Position numbers and translations under genes: made by a program
Assembly (NCBI RefSeq): GCF_020523965.1
Contig: NZ_JAJAPX010000001.1
Span: 868,001-932,000, forward strand
Source: Neotamlana sargassicola
GTDB lineage: Bacteria > Bacteroidota > Bacteroidia > Flavobacteriales > Flavobacteriaceae
Length of the DNA stretch: 64,000 bases
Direction of reading: 5' to 3'
Shown here: positions 43,390-51,947 of the stretch, piece by piece
How the letters are laid out: each line of letters begins with the position of its first letter
How positions within the stretch are numbered: position 1 is the stretch's first letter
The notes under the pieces: generated by a model
The model's input: the letters and a program-made list of their open reading frames with translations, nothing else
What the model was told of the DNA's origin: nothing
Databases searched by the model: none

Positions 43390-43597
43390 GGGTTCGTGTT
43401 AAAGGTGCAAAACATTGATATTAATGGGTTTGTATGCTAAATTACCAGAGAAATGCTAAGGGTGTTAATTTGGTACAACTACGTGTTAAAAGACTATAAA
43501 ATAGGTTAAAATGTAATTTTGATTAACCATTTTTTCAATTTGTAAAAGAAGTTAGGTTTTAAAATTGATTTAAGTGAAAAATAAATTTTAAATAAAA

Positions 43598-43624
43598 AAA
43601 AGTGAGCCACCACAGCTCACTTTT
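43598..43624 (-). terminator. Terminator of the 28-codon mini-gene
   Basis: AAAAGTGAGC (43598-43607), 7-nt loop, GCTCACTTTT (43615-43624); on the minus strand it is followed by a run of T. No annotated gene except the 28-codon frame at 43672-43758 ends here. Confidence 0.8.
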
Positions 43625-43671
43625 ACCAACTAAACTAAATAAGACATTAAACTAATTATTAATGAATATTG

Positions 43672-43758
43672 TCACTCTGTTAGAGTATATGTTTTATCGC
43701 TTACTATTTTAATTAACTTAAAAAGATCTACCACCAAAATTTTTAAGCTATTTAACAT
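43672..43758 (-). CDS. Possible 28-aa mini-protein (or small RNA) with its own promoter and terminator
   Basis: ATG at 43758, TGA at 43672-43674. The peptide begins MLNSLKILVVDLFKLIKIVS, a hydrophobic/basic helix of the kind seen in small membrane peptides, and ends with TLTE. A -7 box TATATTTG lies at 43800-43807 and the hairpin at 43598-43624 ends the unit, giving a transcript of roughly 190-200 nt. Peptide versus regulatory RNA cannot be decided from sequence alone. Confidence 0.45.
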   Translation of the reverse strand: MLNSLKILVVDLFKLIKIVSDKTYTLTE

Positions 43759-43799
43759 TAAAATGATATCGATAATATATTTAATAATGTTTAACACTT

Positions 43800-43807
43800 C
43801 AAATATA
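43800..43807 (-). promoter_or_regulatory. -7 box of the 28-codon mini-gene
   Basis: TATATTTG on the minus strand; a TTG at the -33 side occurs at 16 or 23 nt spacing (43824-43826, 43831-43833). It cannot belong to any larger gene in this orientation. Confidence 0.5.
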
Positions 43808-43952
43808 CGTTGCTATGGCGTTACAAAAAACAATAAAATTAACGCGATTATATGTTATTTTATCTGGCTTATTAAATTGTGTTAATTTAGTATAGTTTTA
43901 TGCAAATATGCTTTGTTTTGGCTAGGTTTAGTTTTTTTAGTGCGTATAATTA

Positions 43953-43986
43953 AAAAAGAGTTGGTATAAAAATACCAACCCTTTTT
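43953..43986. terminator. Terminator of the carboxymuconolactone-decarboxylase-like gene
   Basis: AAAAAG-A-GTTGGTA (43953-43966) and TACCAAC-C-CTTTTT (43973-43986), one mismatch, 6-nt loop, 23 nt past the gene's stop. Confidence 0.85.
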
Positions 43987-44008
43987 CTCTGGTAATTGCA
44001 TCCCTCAA

Positions 44009-44557
44009 TTATTTTGCCCAGGCAAACTTTTTAAATGCATCGTCTACAGGTGTTTCTGCAATATGATTTGTATAGTTACTGATAACTTTTTGTGCTAAAC
44101 CTAAAATAATATCTAATAAATTTCGCTGCGTATAACCAGCTTCGTAAAATTTGGTAATTTCTGCATCGGTAATATTACCTCGGTTTCTTAATATGCTTAA
44201 AGTAGTATCTTGTAATACTTGTAATTTTTCGGTAGGCATTGGCGACTGGTTTCTTAATGCTTCGGTTAAAGCAGGATCTACTTTCATTGAATGTGCAATT
44301 CCTGTGTGCGCAGGCACGCAGTAATGGCAGCCATGTTCTACGTTTATAGTTTGCCATACTACGGTTAATTCTTCGGCGTTAAACGACGAGCCCGCAAACA
44401 AACCATGTAAAACTTTGTAGGCTTCTAAAATTTGTGGAGATTCTGCTAAAACACCGTGTAGTCCTGGTAACATACCAAAACTTTTTACAGATTCTTCTAA
44501 TAATGGTTTACTTTCTGCTGGTGCAGATTCGATAGTGTGAATTTTTAATGTACTCAT
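44009..44557 (-). CDS. Carboxymuconolactone decarboxylase-family (AhpD-like) protein
   Basis: 182 aa. AhpD-like alpha-helical fold with redox pair in HGCHYCVPAH (CxxC near residue 95) preceded by VWQTINVEHG, matching the peroxidase-related type, and NLLDIILGLAQKVISNYTNH near the end. Such proteins reduce peroxides or act with thiol systems. It is downstream of a TetR gene on the same strand, and a perfect dyad (44581-44606) stands 23 nt upstream of its ATG, so TetR control is likely. Confidence 0.88.
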   Translation of the reverse strand: MSTLKIHTIESAPAESKPLLEESVKSFGMLPGLHGVLAESPQILEAYKVLHGLFAGSSFNAEELTVVWQTINVEHGCHYCVPAHTGIAHSMKVDPALTEALRNQSPMPTEKLQVLQDTTLSILRNRGNITDAEITKFYEAGYTQRNLLDIILGLAQKVISNYTNHIAETPVDDAFKKFAWAK

Positions 44558-44580
44558 AATTTTTCTTTTTCAATATTAAT

Positions 44581-44606
44581 TATTTCTAAACGATTGTTTA
44601 GAAATA
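44581..44606. promoter_or_regulatory. TetR operator-like dyad upstream of the CMD gene
   Basis: TATTTCTAAAC-GATT-GTTTAGAAATA is a perfect 11-bp inverted repeat with a 4-nt spacer. Its core CTAAAC/GTTTAG recurs as a spacer-less palindrome at 45352-45363 beyond the TetR gene. Confidence 0.65.
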
Positions 44607-44623
44607 GGTTAAAAAATTTTTGT

Positions 44624-45181
44624 TTAAAGGTTTTTAAATATATTTTCTATGTAATTATTTAGTTGTGTTTCGTTAAACACGCGACTTGCTGATGATAGTC
44701 CGAACATGGCAACTATTAAATAATCGGCTTGTTGCTCTGCGTTGGCATAATTGCTCTCCTGGGCTAGAATTTTTACAAAAACGCTGCGTACCGAATTGGT
44801 AAAAGCAGATAAGGCATTTTTTATTTGCTCATCGGCATCGTCTCCAATTTCGTTAGCTGTATTAGTTATTAAACAACCTTTACTGCAGTCTTTTTCTTTG
44901 GAGAATGTAATAAAGTCATAAAAATAAGTTTTAATACCGTTTATGCCATTTGTTGAAGCTTCAAGCTTACTAATAAGCATATTTAATTTTAATTTATAAC
45001 ATTTTATACTTTCTAAAAAAACACCATTTTTATTGCCAAAGCTTGCGTATATGGAAAACTTGTTAATGCCCATTTCCTTTTCAAGCATTTGCATAGACGT
45101 AGTTTCGTAACCATTTTTCCAAAACAGGTTCATGGCTTTTTCTATGACTTCGTTTTCGTTATAATTTTTTGTTCTTGGCAT
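44624..45181 (-). CDS. TetR/AcrR family transcriptional regulator
   Basis: 185 aa. N-terminal helix-turn-helix: VIEKAMNLFWKNGYETTSMQ, LEKEMGINKFSIYASFGNK; the C-terminal domain is helical with a ligand-pocket-type composition (KGCLITNTANEIGDDADEQI). Immediately upstream of the CMD gene. A -7 box (TAAATTTG, 45186-45193) ends only 5 nt before its ATG, so its message may be leaderless. Palindromes with CTAAAC half-sites on both sides suggest autoregulation. Confidence 0.93.
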   Translation of the reverse strand: MPRTKNYNENEVIEKAMNLFWKNGYETTSMQMLEKEMGINKFSIYASFGNKNGVFLESIKCYKLKLNMLISKLEASTNGINGIKTYFYDFITFSKEKDCSKGCLITNTANEIGDDADEQIKNALSAFTNSVRSVFVKILAQESNYANAEQQADYLIVAMFGLSSASRVFNETQLNNYIENIFKNL

Positions 45182-45185
45182 ATTA

Positions 45186-45193
45186 CAAATTTA
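45186..45193 (-). promoter_or_regulatory. -7 box of the TetR gene
   Basis: TAAATTTG on the minus strand, with the ATG at 45181 starting 5 nt on. Confidence 0.45.
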
Positions 45194-45351
45194 CATCTTT
45201 TTTCAAAACGTTGTAATGTCGGTTTTTGGCCAAATTACCCAAACCTTTTTTGTGGTTTTATCGGCTTTTTTATTAAAGTTATTTTTGTTAGCGTTTAACG
45301 CTTGAGTTTAAGTTTATATACTTCTTTGTCATAATTACAACACAAAACTAA

Positions 45352-45363
45352 CTAAACGTTTAG
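45352..45363. promoter_or_regulatory. Palindrome CTAAACGTTTAG
   Basis: Perfect 12-bp palindrome 171 nt upstream of the TetR start, with the same half-sites as the dyad at 44581-44606 but no spacer. Candidate second TetR site. Confidence 0.5.
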
Positions 45364-45439
45364 AAACAATATAATGTTTAACAGTTTTTTAGTTAAATAG
45401 CATTAATTATCTGTTGAATTAAAGATAATAAGTTGCCGC

Positions 45440-45793
45440 TTAACCAATAATTTTTGTTTTCGCCGCCTCAATAGTCTTTTTTGAGCTTCCGATAAATATA
45501 TCTTCGTTACTTATAATAACCGGACGACTTAAAAAAGTGTAATGCTCTAAAATGTAGTTTTTGTAATCGCGTTCGGTTAAATCTTGGTTTTTTAAGTCCA
45601 TTTCTTTGTAAAGTTTAGCGCGCTTGCTAAATAAGGCTTCATAGCTACCCGAAAGGGCTTTCATGGCTTCTATTTGATTTACAGTTATTGGCTCGCTTTT
45701 TATGTCTTGTAAAACAAACTCTTTTGGTAAGTTAAGTTCTTTTAAAATTCTGGTGCAAGTATTACAGGTTTTTAGGTAATAGACTTTTTTCAT
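45440..45793 (-). CDS. ArsC/Spx-family protein
   Basis: 117 aa. Thioredoxin-like ArsC fold: KKVYYLKTCNTCTRILKEL with the CNTC (CxxC) pair near residues 10-13, and YTFLSRPVIISNEDIFIG at the end. Spx-type regulators have CxxC; arsenate reductases often have a single Cys, so this looks closer to the Spx/MgsR/YffB group. Role not decided. Located upstream of and divergent from the DinB-like gene. Confidence 0.85.
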   Translation of the reverse strand: MKKVYYLKTCNTCTRILKELNLPKEFVLQDIKSEPITVNQIEAMKALSGSYEALFSKRAKLYKEMDLKNQDLTERDYKNYILEHYTFLSRPVIISNEDIFIGSSKKTIEAAKTKIIG

Positions 45794-45845
45794 GTTTTTT
45801 TAATTTGAAATTAAATAACGGTATCTTTATGCCAAAAATAAACAA

Positions 45846-46310
45846 ATGGATTTCGTATTTAAAGTTTTAAATAACACACGTCAAATTTTTAAAAATATAA
45901 TAGAGGAAAATACTTTAGAAGATTTAAATAAAATACCTGAAGGATTTAACAATAATATTATCTGGAATATTGCTCACGTTGTAGTTACCTTGGAAGTGTT
46001 AGCTTATAAACTATCGGGTTTAGAAGTTTCTCTGGATAGTGAGATGATAAACAAGTACAAAAAAGACTCGAAACCAGAAGGTGCATTATCGCAAAATGAA
46101 GTGGACGAAATTAAAGGCTTGCTTACATCAACTATTAAAAAAGTTGAAACCGATTATAATGCCGGAATTTTTAAAACTTTTAATGAATATACGGTGTCTA
46201 CAACTGGAAATACCTTAACTAAAATTGAAGACGCTTTACAGTTTGTTTTCTTTCATGAAGGATTACATTACGGGTATGTTTTAGCTCTTTTAAAGGTGGT
46301 TAAAAGCTAA
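45846..46310 (+). CDS. DinB family protein
   Basis: 154 aa. Four-helix DinB/YfiT fold with metal-binding His: NNIIWNIAHVVVTLEVLAYKL (helix 2) and FFHEGLHYGYVLALLK near the C-terminus. Members are damage-inducible or thiol-transferase-like; activity here unknown. The 3' end overlaps the convergent DUF3298 gene by 21 nt. Confidence 0.87.
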   Translation: MDFVFKVLNNTRQIFKNIIEENTLEDLNKIPEGFNNNIIWNIAHVVVTLEVLAYKLSGLEVSLDSEMINKYKKDSKPEGALSQNEVDEIKGLLTSTIKKVETDYNAGIFKTFNEYTVSTTGNTLTKIEDALQFVFFHEGLHYGYVLALLKVVKS

Positions 46311-47012
46311 ATATGGCTGAGACTCGTTGTAGGGAATTAAAAACTCTATAATTCCAGTAGAGTAAGGTGCAATTTCGTAAGTGTTGTAAAGCAAAACGAT
46401 ACCTTCATTGGAATAAGCTATGTTTTTTGGCATTTTAAAATTTGATGGCTCGAATAAACTATTTTTATCTTCAATATTTTTATCGAAATACGTTTCCGAT
46501 AGTTTTTTAAAGCTCTTATAATCGGTAAATAGGTCAACGTTATCAATAAGATTACCTGTAGTTAAATCGAAATTTTTAAAAATTATTGTAGTAAGCCCAT
46601 GAGCGCCTCCTTCATAAACATAAGAGGTGATGGCTATTGACGCTAATGCTTCAGATTGATACATGACTTCTACATCAATTTGTGTTTCCCAAGGTGGTGT
46701 AGCTTCCTTTACTTCTTCCGAAAAACTGTTATAAGTACTATTAAATAAAGAAATGCCTTCTTCCACAGTTTCTAGAGCCTTTGTATCTGTATCTCTAACC
46801 TGCAAAGCATTAATTAAAGCAGCATTAATTTGCCTGTTAATTTTAGAAGTTATTTTTTCATTTCCTTTAGCTAATATGGCGTTTATTGCAACTAGGTTGT
46901 TGTTTTCTACATTAAAACTTGTTTCCCTAAATTGAATTGTTTCAGTTTCTTTTTTACAACTAAAAAAGGTGATAAGAATAATAATTAAAGTTGGGAGTAT
47001 GTGTTTTGTCAT
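46290..47012 (-). CDS. DUF3298/DUF4163-domain lipoprotein (RsiV-like)
   Basis: 240 aa. Lipoprotein signal with lipobox ILITFFSC. The mature domain contains EAIASI-type strand SEALASIAITSYVYEGGAHG, then FKNFDLTTGNLIDNVDLF and the typical ending YSTGIIEFLIPYNESQPYL: the DUF4163/DUF3298 pair, which in RsiV binds lysozyme. Periplasmic or outer-membrane. Lysozyme binding is family knowledge and not shown here. No sigma factor gene is adjacent. Confidence 0.85.
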   Translation of the reverse strand: MTKHILPTLIIILITFFSCKKETETIQFRETSFNVENNNLVAINAILAKGNEKITSKINRQINAALINALQVRDTDTKALETVEEGISLFNSTYNSFSEEVKEATPPWETQIDVEVMYQSEALASIAITSYVYEGGAHGLTTIIFKNFDLTTGNLIDNVDLFTDYKSFKKLSETYFDKNIEDKNSLFEPSNFKMPKNIAYSNEGIVLLYNTYEIAPYSTGIIEFLIPYNESQPYLAFNHL

Positions 47013-47102
47013 GAGGCGTTTTTAACTACCACTAAAAATAAAAAATGCAATTAACAAAGCCTATTAATTGCAAAACCTTAACATTATTTTAAAAATTGAA
47101 TT

Positions 47103-47933
47103 TTAATCGAGGTAATAAACATAGCCAAAGTTAAGCCAAACTAACCAGTCGTTATTTCTATTAAACTCTAGCTCATGATTTAGCCCGTCAACCCAATCAC
47201 TAAAGTAGTATTGCCATCTTAAGTCTAAAAGTAAATCAGATAATTTAGTTAATTTATAACGAACTCCAACACTGGCAACTACAGACCATGCAGAAAACGA
47301 TGAGGTGTCTATTGGATAATCACGAGTAGCACCACTGTCTAACGGCGGTAAATTAGTTTCATCTTGATACCATCCCGAATATATATTGTCTTCGTTAAAT
47401 ATGTTACCATCGCCATAAGTTGTTGTGGCTTGCGGAGAACTGTAAGTGTAATGTACGCCCAAACTAACAAAAGGAGCAAAACTGTATGCGAAGCCTTGAA
47501 AATCTCGAATACTTAAAGGGAAATATTCCAGTTGAGTTCCGATATCTAAGTTGCTTGCAATCCCGCTATGAGCTCGAAGTTTATCGGCATCTAACGAAAT
47601 TCGGTCTGCACTAACCCATTTACCAAAATGATTTAATTTGGTTCTGTTATAAGAAAGTTCGTTTCTTAATTTAAAATGATCGTTAAAATAAGTGTCGGTA
47701 GTGTAACAGTTACAATCTGCTCTATATGAAAAGTTTATGTAGTGAATTAAACCAATTCCTATGCCCGAGTTGCCAAAGTTAGTTTCGTTTTCATCTCTTC
47801 CCCCAAAATCCGAACGAAATTGAACAGGACCAGCTATAGCACCAATTTCATGAGAAAATCCTAATTGAGCATTTACGGTTTGTAATGAAACAAACAGTAG
47901 GAAGACAGAAACTAAATGTTTCAAGTTAAGCAT
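47103..47933 (-). CDS. Outer-membrane beta-barrel protein (THC0290_0291 family)
   Basis: 276 aa with signal peptide ending SLQTVNAQ. The pattern of alternating aromatic strands (LIHYINFSYR, YSFAPFVSLGVHYTYSS, VVASVGVRYKLT, LLDLRWQYYFSDWVDG, WLVWLNFGYVYYL) fits the THC0290_0291 barrel family found in Flavobacteriaceae; its function is not known. A promoter at 47971-47978 has a proper TTG-N19-TATATTTG arrangement. Divergent from gdhA. Confidence 0.8.
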   Translation of the reverse strand: MLNLKHLVSVFLLFVSLQTVNAQLGFSHEIGAIAGPVQFRSDFGGRDENETNFGNSGIGIGLIHYINFSYRADCNCYTTDTYFNDHFKLRNELSYNRTKLNHFGKWVSADRISLDADKLRAHSGIASNLDIGTQLEYFPLSIRDFQGFAYSFAPFVSLGVHYTYSSPQATTTYGDGNIFNEDNIYSGWYQDETNLPPLDSGATRDYPIDTSSFSAWSVVASVGVRYKLTKLSDLLLDLRWQYYFSDWVDGLNHELEFNRNNDWLVWLNFGYVYYLD

Positions 47934-47970
47934 AATAGGGTTTGTTTTTCTTGAGGCAAATTACTGTTCA

Positions 47971-48000
47971 CAAATATATAAAAACATCGATAACAAACAA
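47971..48000 (-). promoter_or_regulatory. Bacteroidota promoter of the THC0290_0291 gene
   Basis: On the minus strand: TTG (48000-47998), 19-nt spacer, TATATTTG (47978-47971), 37 nt before the ATG. This is the closest match to the TTG-N19-TAnnTTTG consensus in the window. Confidence 0.65.
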
Positions 48001-48079
48001 ATAATATTAGTTGAGTCGCTAATGGTTAATTTTGTATTGCGAAATTATAAAATTATCAACGTTTAAATTGTAGATATCG

Positions 48080-48087
48080 TATATTTG
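48080..48087 (+). promoter_or_regulatory. -7 box for gdhA
   Basis: TATATTTG, 49 nt upstream of the ATG at 48137. Confidence 0.5.
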
Positions 48088-48136
48088 CTTTAAATTATTA
48101 TCATTTTAATAAATTACTAATACAACACGATTGTAT

Positions 48137-49480
48137 ATGAAAAAAAATATTAAAGAATTTTTAGACCTTGTAAAGCTACGAAATGGTCACGAGCCAGAAT
48201 TTTTACAAGCTGTTGAGGAGGTTGCCGAAACGGTAATTCCTTATATTGTTAAACACGATATATATTATGGTAAAAATATTTTACTACGAATGGTTGAACC
48301 CGAACGTTTAATTTCGTTTAGAGTTTCGTGGGTTGATGATAGTGGTGAAATACAAGTAAATAGAGGATATCGCATACAAATGAATTCGGCCATTGGCCCA
48401 TATAAAGGTGGTTTACGTTTTCACCCAACAGTAAACGCTAGTATTTTAAAGTTTTTAGCTTTCGAGCAGGTATTTAAAAACTCCCTAACAACATTGCCAA
48501 TGGGTGGAGGTAAAGGTGGTAGCGATTTCGACCCTAAAGGAAAAAGCGATAACGAAATTATGCGTTTTTGTCATGCTTTTATGAGTGAATTATTTAGGCA
48601 TATTGGGCCAAATACCGATGTTCCTGCCGGCGATATTGGTGTTGGTGCACGCGAAATTGGTTTCCTTTTTGGTATGTATAAAAAATTACGAAACGAATTT
48701 ACAGGTGTTTTAACTGGTAAAGGATTGTCTTGGGGAGGTTCGTTAATTCGCCCAGAAGCAACGGGTTACGGTACCGTGTATTTTGCAGAAAGTATGCTTA
48801 ATACTAAAAATGAATCTGTAAAAGGTAAAACGGTTGTTATTTCTGGTTCTGGAAACGTGGCGCAATTTGCGGCCGAAAAAGTGCTGCATTTGGGAGGTAA
48901 AGTGGTTACATTATCTGATTCTTCTGGATATATTTATGATGAAGAAGGGATTGATGAAGCTAAGCTTAAGTTTGTTATGGAACTTAAGAATGTAAAACGA
49001 GGGCGCATTAACGAATATGTTAACGCATATCCTAACGCAACGTTTGTGGCTGGAAAAACACCTTGGGAAGTTACTTGCGATATTGCCTTGCCATGTGCAA
49101 CACAAAACGAACTTAATAAAAATAATGCCGAAACCTTGTTAAGTAATGGTTGTATTTGTGTTAGCGAAGGAGCCAATATGCCATCTACCAAAGGAGCTAT
49201 TGCCGCATTTCATGATGCTAAAATATTATTTGCTCCTGGTAAAGCATCTAATGCTGGTGGTGTAGCTACTTCTGGGTTAGAAATGTCTCAAAACTCATTG
49301 AGGATTAGTTGGACTAGAGAAGAAGTAGACGATCGTTTAAAGGGTATAATGAAAAATATACATGACGCTTGTATAGAATACGGAACCGAAGACGATGGTT
49401 ATATTAACTATGTTAAGGGTGCAAATATCGCGGGCTTTGTTAAAGTTGCCGATGCTATGTTAGCGCAAGGTATAGTCTAG
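48137..49480 (+). CDS. gdhA: NADP-specific glutamate dehydrogenase
   Basis: 447 aa from the ATG at 48137 (MKKNIKEFLDLVKLRN); an in-frame TTG two codons upstream is less likely. Interconverts glutamate and 2-oxoglutarate plus ammonia in the cytosol; hexameric short form. Visible: GPYKGGLRFHPTVN, catalytic-site PMGGGKGGSDFDPKGKSD, DVPAGDIGVGAREIG, and Rossmann VISGSGNVAQFA. Length is normal. A hairpin terminator follows at 49501. Confidence 0.97.
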   Translation: MKKNIKEFLDLVKLRNGHEPEFLQAVEEVAETVIPYIVKHDIYYGKNILLRMVEPERLISFRVSWVDDSGEIQVNRGYRIQMNSAIGPYKGGLRFHPTVNASILKFLAFEQVFKNSLTTLPMGGGKGGSDFDPKGKSDNEIMRFCHAFMSELFRHIGPNTDVPAGDIGVGAREIGFLFGMYKKLRNEFTGVLTGKGLSWGGSLIRPEATGYGTVYFAESMLNTKNESVKGKTVVISGSGNVAQFAAEKVLHLGGKVVTLSDSSGYIYDEEGIDEAKLKFVMELKNVKRGRINEYVNAYPNATFVAGKTPWEVTCDIALPCATQNELNKNNAETLLSNGCICVSEGANMPSTKGAIAAFHDAKILFAPGKASNAGGVATSGLEMSQNSLRISWTREEVDDRLKGIMKNIHDACIEYGTEDDGYINYVKGANIAGFVKVADAMLAQGIV

Positions 49481-49500
49481 TAATTTTAAAATTTTATAGT

Positions 49501-49530
49501 AAAAGCTTCACTTTAAAGTGAAGCTTTTTT
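49501..49530. terminator. gdhA terminator
   Basis: AAAAGCTTCACTTT meets AAAGTGAAGCTTTT (49501-49528) with no real loop, followed by further T; a perfect stem 20 nt past the gdhA stop. Confidence 0.85.
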
Positions 49531-49572
49531 GTTTTAGTAGATTATTTTAAACAAAAACTCGTTACTTATAAA

Positions 49573-49580
49573 TATATTTG
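49573..49580 (+). promoter_or_regulatory. -7 box for porZ
   Basis: TATATTTG, 18 nt upstream of the ATG at 49599. Confidence 0.5.
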
Positions 49581-49598
49581 AACACCTAAAACAATAGT

Positions 49599-51947
49599 AT
49601 GCTTAAACACCTTTTTGTTTTAATATTATGTTTATTTACTTCGAGTTTTTTTGCTCAAGATTATTCTGCGCTTTGGGAAGGGCATTTTTCGTACAATGAA
49701 ATTATTGATGTATCGCAAGGTGATAATAAAATTTTTGCGGCTTCAAATAATGCGGTTTTTTCGTTTAACACGCAAACAAACGATATTGAAGAAATTAGTA
49801 CTATTCATGGGCTTTCTGGCGAAACTATTTCAACTATTTATTACAGCGAAAGTTACCAATTATTAGTTGTTGGCTATGAGAGCGGTTTAATTGAAGTTGT
49901 TTTTAACAATGGTGGCGACGTTTTAACTCTTGTAGATATTGTTGATAAGGTTACTATATCGCCAACAAATAAGAGAATAAATCATTTTAATGCTCTAGAA
50001 AACAACTTATATATTGCAACAAATTATGGTATTTCGGTATTTAATTTGGAGCGATTAGAGTTTGGCGACACTTATTTTATTGGTGATAATGGCGGTCAAC
50101 TAACAGTTAACCAAACAACCATTTATAACGGATTTATTTATGCGGCTTGTTCCGACGGAAATGGTATAAAAAAAGGCCTTTTAACCAACCCTAATTTAAT
50201 CGATTATCAAAATTGGGATACCGTTAATTCGGGCAGTTGGTTGGGTGTTCAAGCTGTACAAAATAGTTTGTATGCTATAAACACAAATAGATATATATAT
50301 TCGGGAAATAACGATGTTTTTATTCAATTGCAGCAGATCGAAACAACGCCTATAAAATTTTCCACTACAACAACACATTTAATGGTAACAACCAGCAGTA
50401 ATGTGTTTGTTTTCGATGCTAGTTTTAATTTAGTAACTCAAGCAGAAATAAACCCCTTGTTTGAAACAGAGTTTACGGCAGCTGCGTTATATTCTGATTA
50501 TTTATATATAGGGTCTCAAGATTTTGGTATACTAAAAACAAGTATATCCAATGGTTTTGATTATGAAGAAATTCATCCAGATGGGCCGCTTTTAAATGAA
50601 CCGTTCTCAATTGAAACTTCGCCAGATGGTGTTTGGGTAACCTTTGGGGAGTATGATATTTTTTTTAATCCATATCCGTTAAATAGCCGAGGCATTAGTC
50701 ATTTAAAAAATAACGAATGGAATAATATTAATTACAGCGAAGTTTTTGAAGCAAAAAGTTTAAATAATATTGCGGTAAATCCTAATAATACAAACCAAGT
50801 ATTTGTAAGTTCCTTTTTTAGTGGACTATTAGAAATTAACGATGATTTGCCTACCACACTTTATAACGAAACCAACAGTGGTTTAGAATCGTTGGTTTTG
50901 GCTAATAATCCTAATTATATTGATATTCGAGTAGGGCCAACCGTATTCGATAACGACGGGCTATTATGGTCTTTAACCAGCTTAGTCGACAAACCATTAA
51001 AATCCTTTAATCCAGAAACCAATCAATGGCAAGTTTTTAGTTATACAGATGTTATAGCCGATGGTTTCAATGATGGTAATCTCGGGTTTTCAGATTTAGT
51101 TGTCGATAATAATGGTACAAAATGGAGTTCATGTTACGAATATGGTGTAATTGCTTATAACGAGAATTCTAATCCGGTAATTAAAGCCATTTATACCGAC
51201 GATCAAAACATGCCGCATGAAAGAGCAACGGCTTTAGCCATGGATAATAGAAACCAACTATGGATAGGAACTTACCGCGGTTTAAGAGTACTTTATAATA
51301 CCTCAAATTTTCTTGAGAGTGACGATGTTCAAGTGTATGAAATTATTATTGAAGAAAACGGTGAAGCTCAAGAACTTCTATATCAGCAGTATATTACAGA
51401 TATTAAGGTAGACGGATCGAATAATAAATGGGTTGGTACAGATAGTTCTGGGTTATTTTACTTTTCGTCCGATGGGCAAAATACCATTTATCATTTTACA
51501 ACAGATAATTCGCCATTACCATCAAACAGTATTCGCGATATTGCTTTAAACTACAATAATGGCAAAGTTTATATTGCCACAGATAATGGGTTGGTTTCTT
51601 TCTCTTCGGGAAGTTCGGGTACTTTTAATACTTTAGAAAATGTTTATGCGTACCCTAATCCAGTAAGACCAAATTTTGATATTGTTGAGAAAAAAGTAAC
51701 CATAAAAGATATTTCGGAAAACGTAAATATTAAAATTACAGATATTTCAGGTAATTTAGTGGCAGAAGCACAATCTAACATCAATCAACGATTTAGTGGT
51801 TACAATTTAGAGATTGATGGTGGTACTGCTTACTGGAACGGCAAAAACTTAGCCAATAATGTGGTTGCTTCGGGGGTGTATTTAATTATGCTTTCAGACC
51901 TCGATACGCTCGAAACCAAGGTTGTAAAACTAATGGTAGTACGCTAA
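49599..51947 (+). CDS. porZ: Type IX secretion system protein PorZ
   Basis: 782 aa, signal peptide ending SSFFAQ. PorZ is part of the T9SS attachment complex at the cell surface, delivering anionic LPS for anchoring of cargo. Visible: the family opening YSALWEGHFSYNEIIDVSQG, two beta-propeller-like repeat blocks (regulator-propeller motifs such as NRNQLWIGTYRGLRVLYN and SNNKWVGTDSSGLFYF), and a C-terminal sorting-type domain (NIKITDISGNLVAEAQSN, WNGKNLANNVVASGVYLIML). The stop TAA overlaps the recO ATG by one base. Confidence 0.9.
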   Translation: MLKHLFVLILCLFTSSFFAQDYSALWEGHFSYNEIIDVSQGDNKIFAASNNAVFSFNTQTNDIEEISTIHGLSGETISTIYYSESYQLLVVGYESGLIEVVFNNGGDVLTLVDIVDKVTISPTNKRINHFNALENNLYIATNYGISVFNLERLEFGDTYFIGDNGGQLTVNQTTIYNGFIYAACSDGNGIKKGLLTNPNLIDYQNWDTVNSGSWLGVQAVQNSLYAINTNRYIYSGNNDVFIQLQQIETTPIKFSTTTTHLMVTTSSNVFVFDASFNLVTQAEINPLFETEFTAAALYSDYLYIGSQDFGILKTSISNGFDYEEIHPDGPLLNEPFSIETSPDGVWVTFGEYDIFFNPYPLNSRGISHLKNNEWNNINYSEVFEAKSLNNIAVNPNNTNQVFVSSFFSGLLEINDDLPTTLYNETNSGLESLVLANNPNYIDIRVGPTVFDNDGLLWSLTSLVDKPLKSFNPETNQWQVFSYTDVIADGFNDGNLGFSDLVVDNNGTKWSSCYEYGVIAYNENSNPVIKAIYTDDQNMPHERATALAMDNRNQLWIGTYRGLRVLYNTSNFLESDDVQVYEIIIEENGEAQELLYQQYITDIKVDGSNNKWVGTDSSGLFYFSSDGQNTIYHFTTDNSPLPSNSIRDIALNYNNGKVYIATDNGLVSFSSGSSGTFNTLENVYAYPNPVRPNFDIVEKKVTIKDISENVNIKITDISGNLVAEAQSNINQRFSGYNLEIDGGTAYWNGKNLANNVVASGVYLIMLSDLDTLETKVVKLMVVR

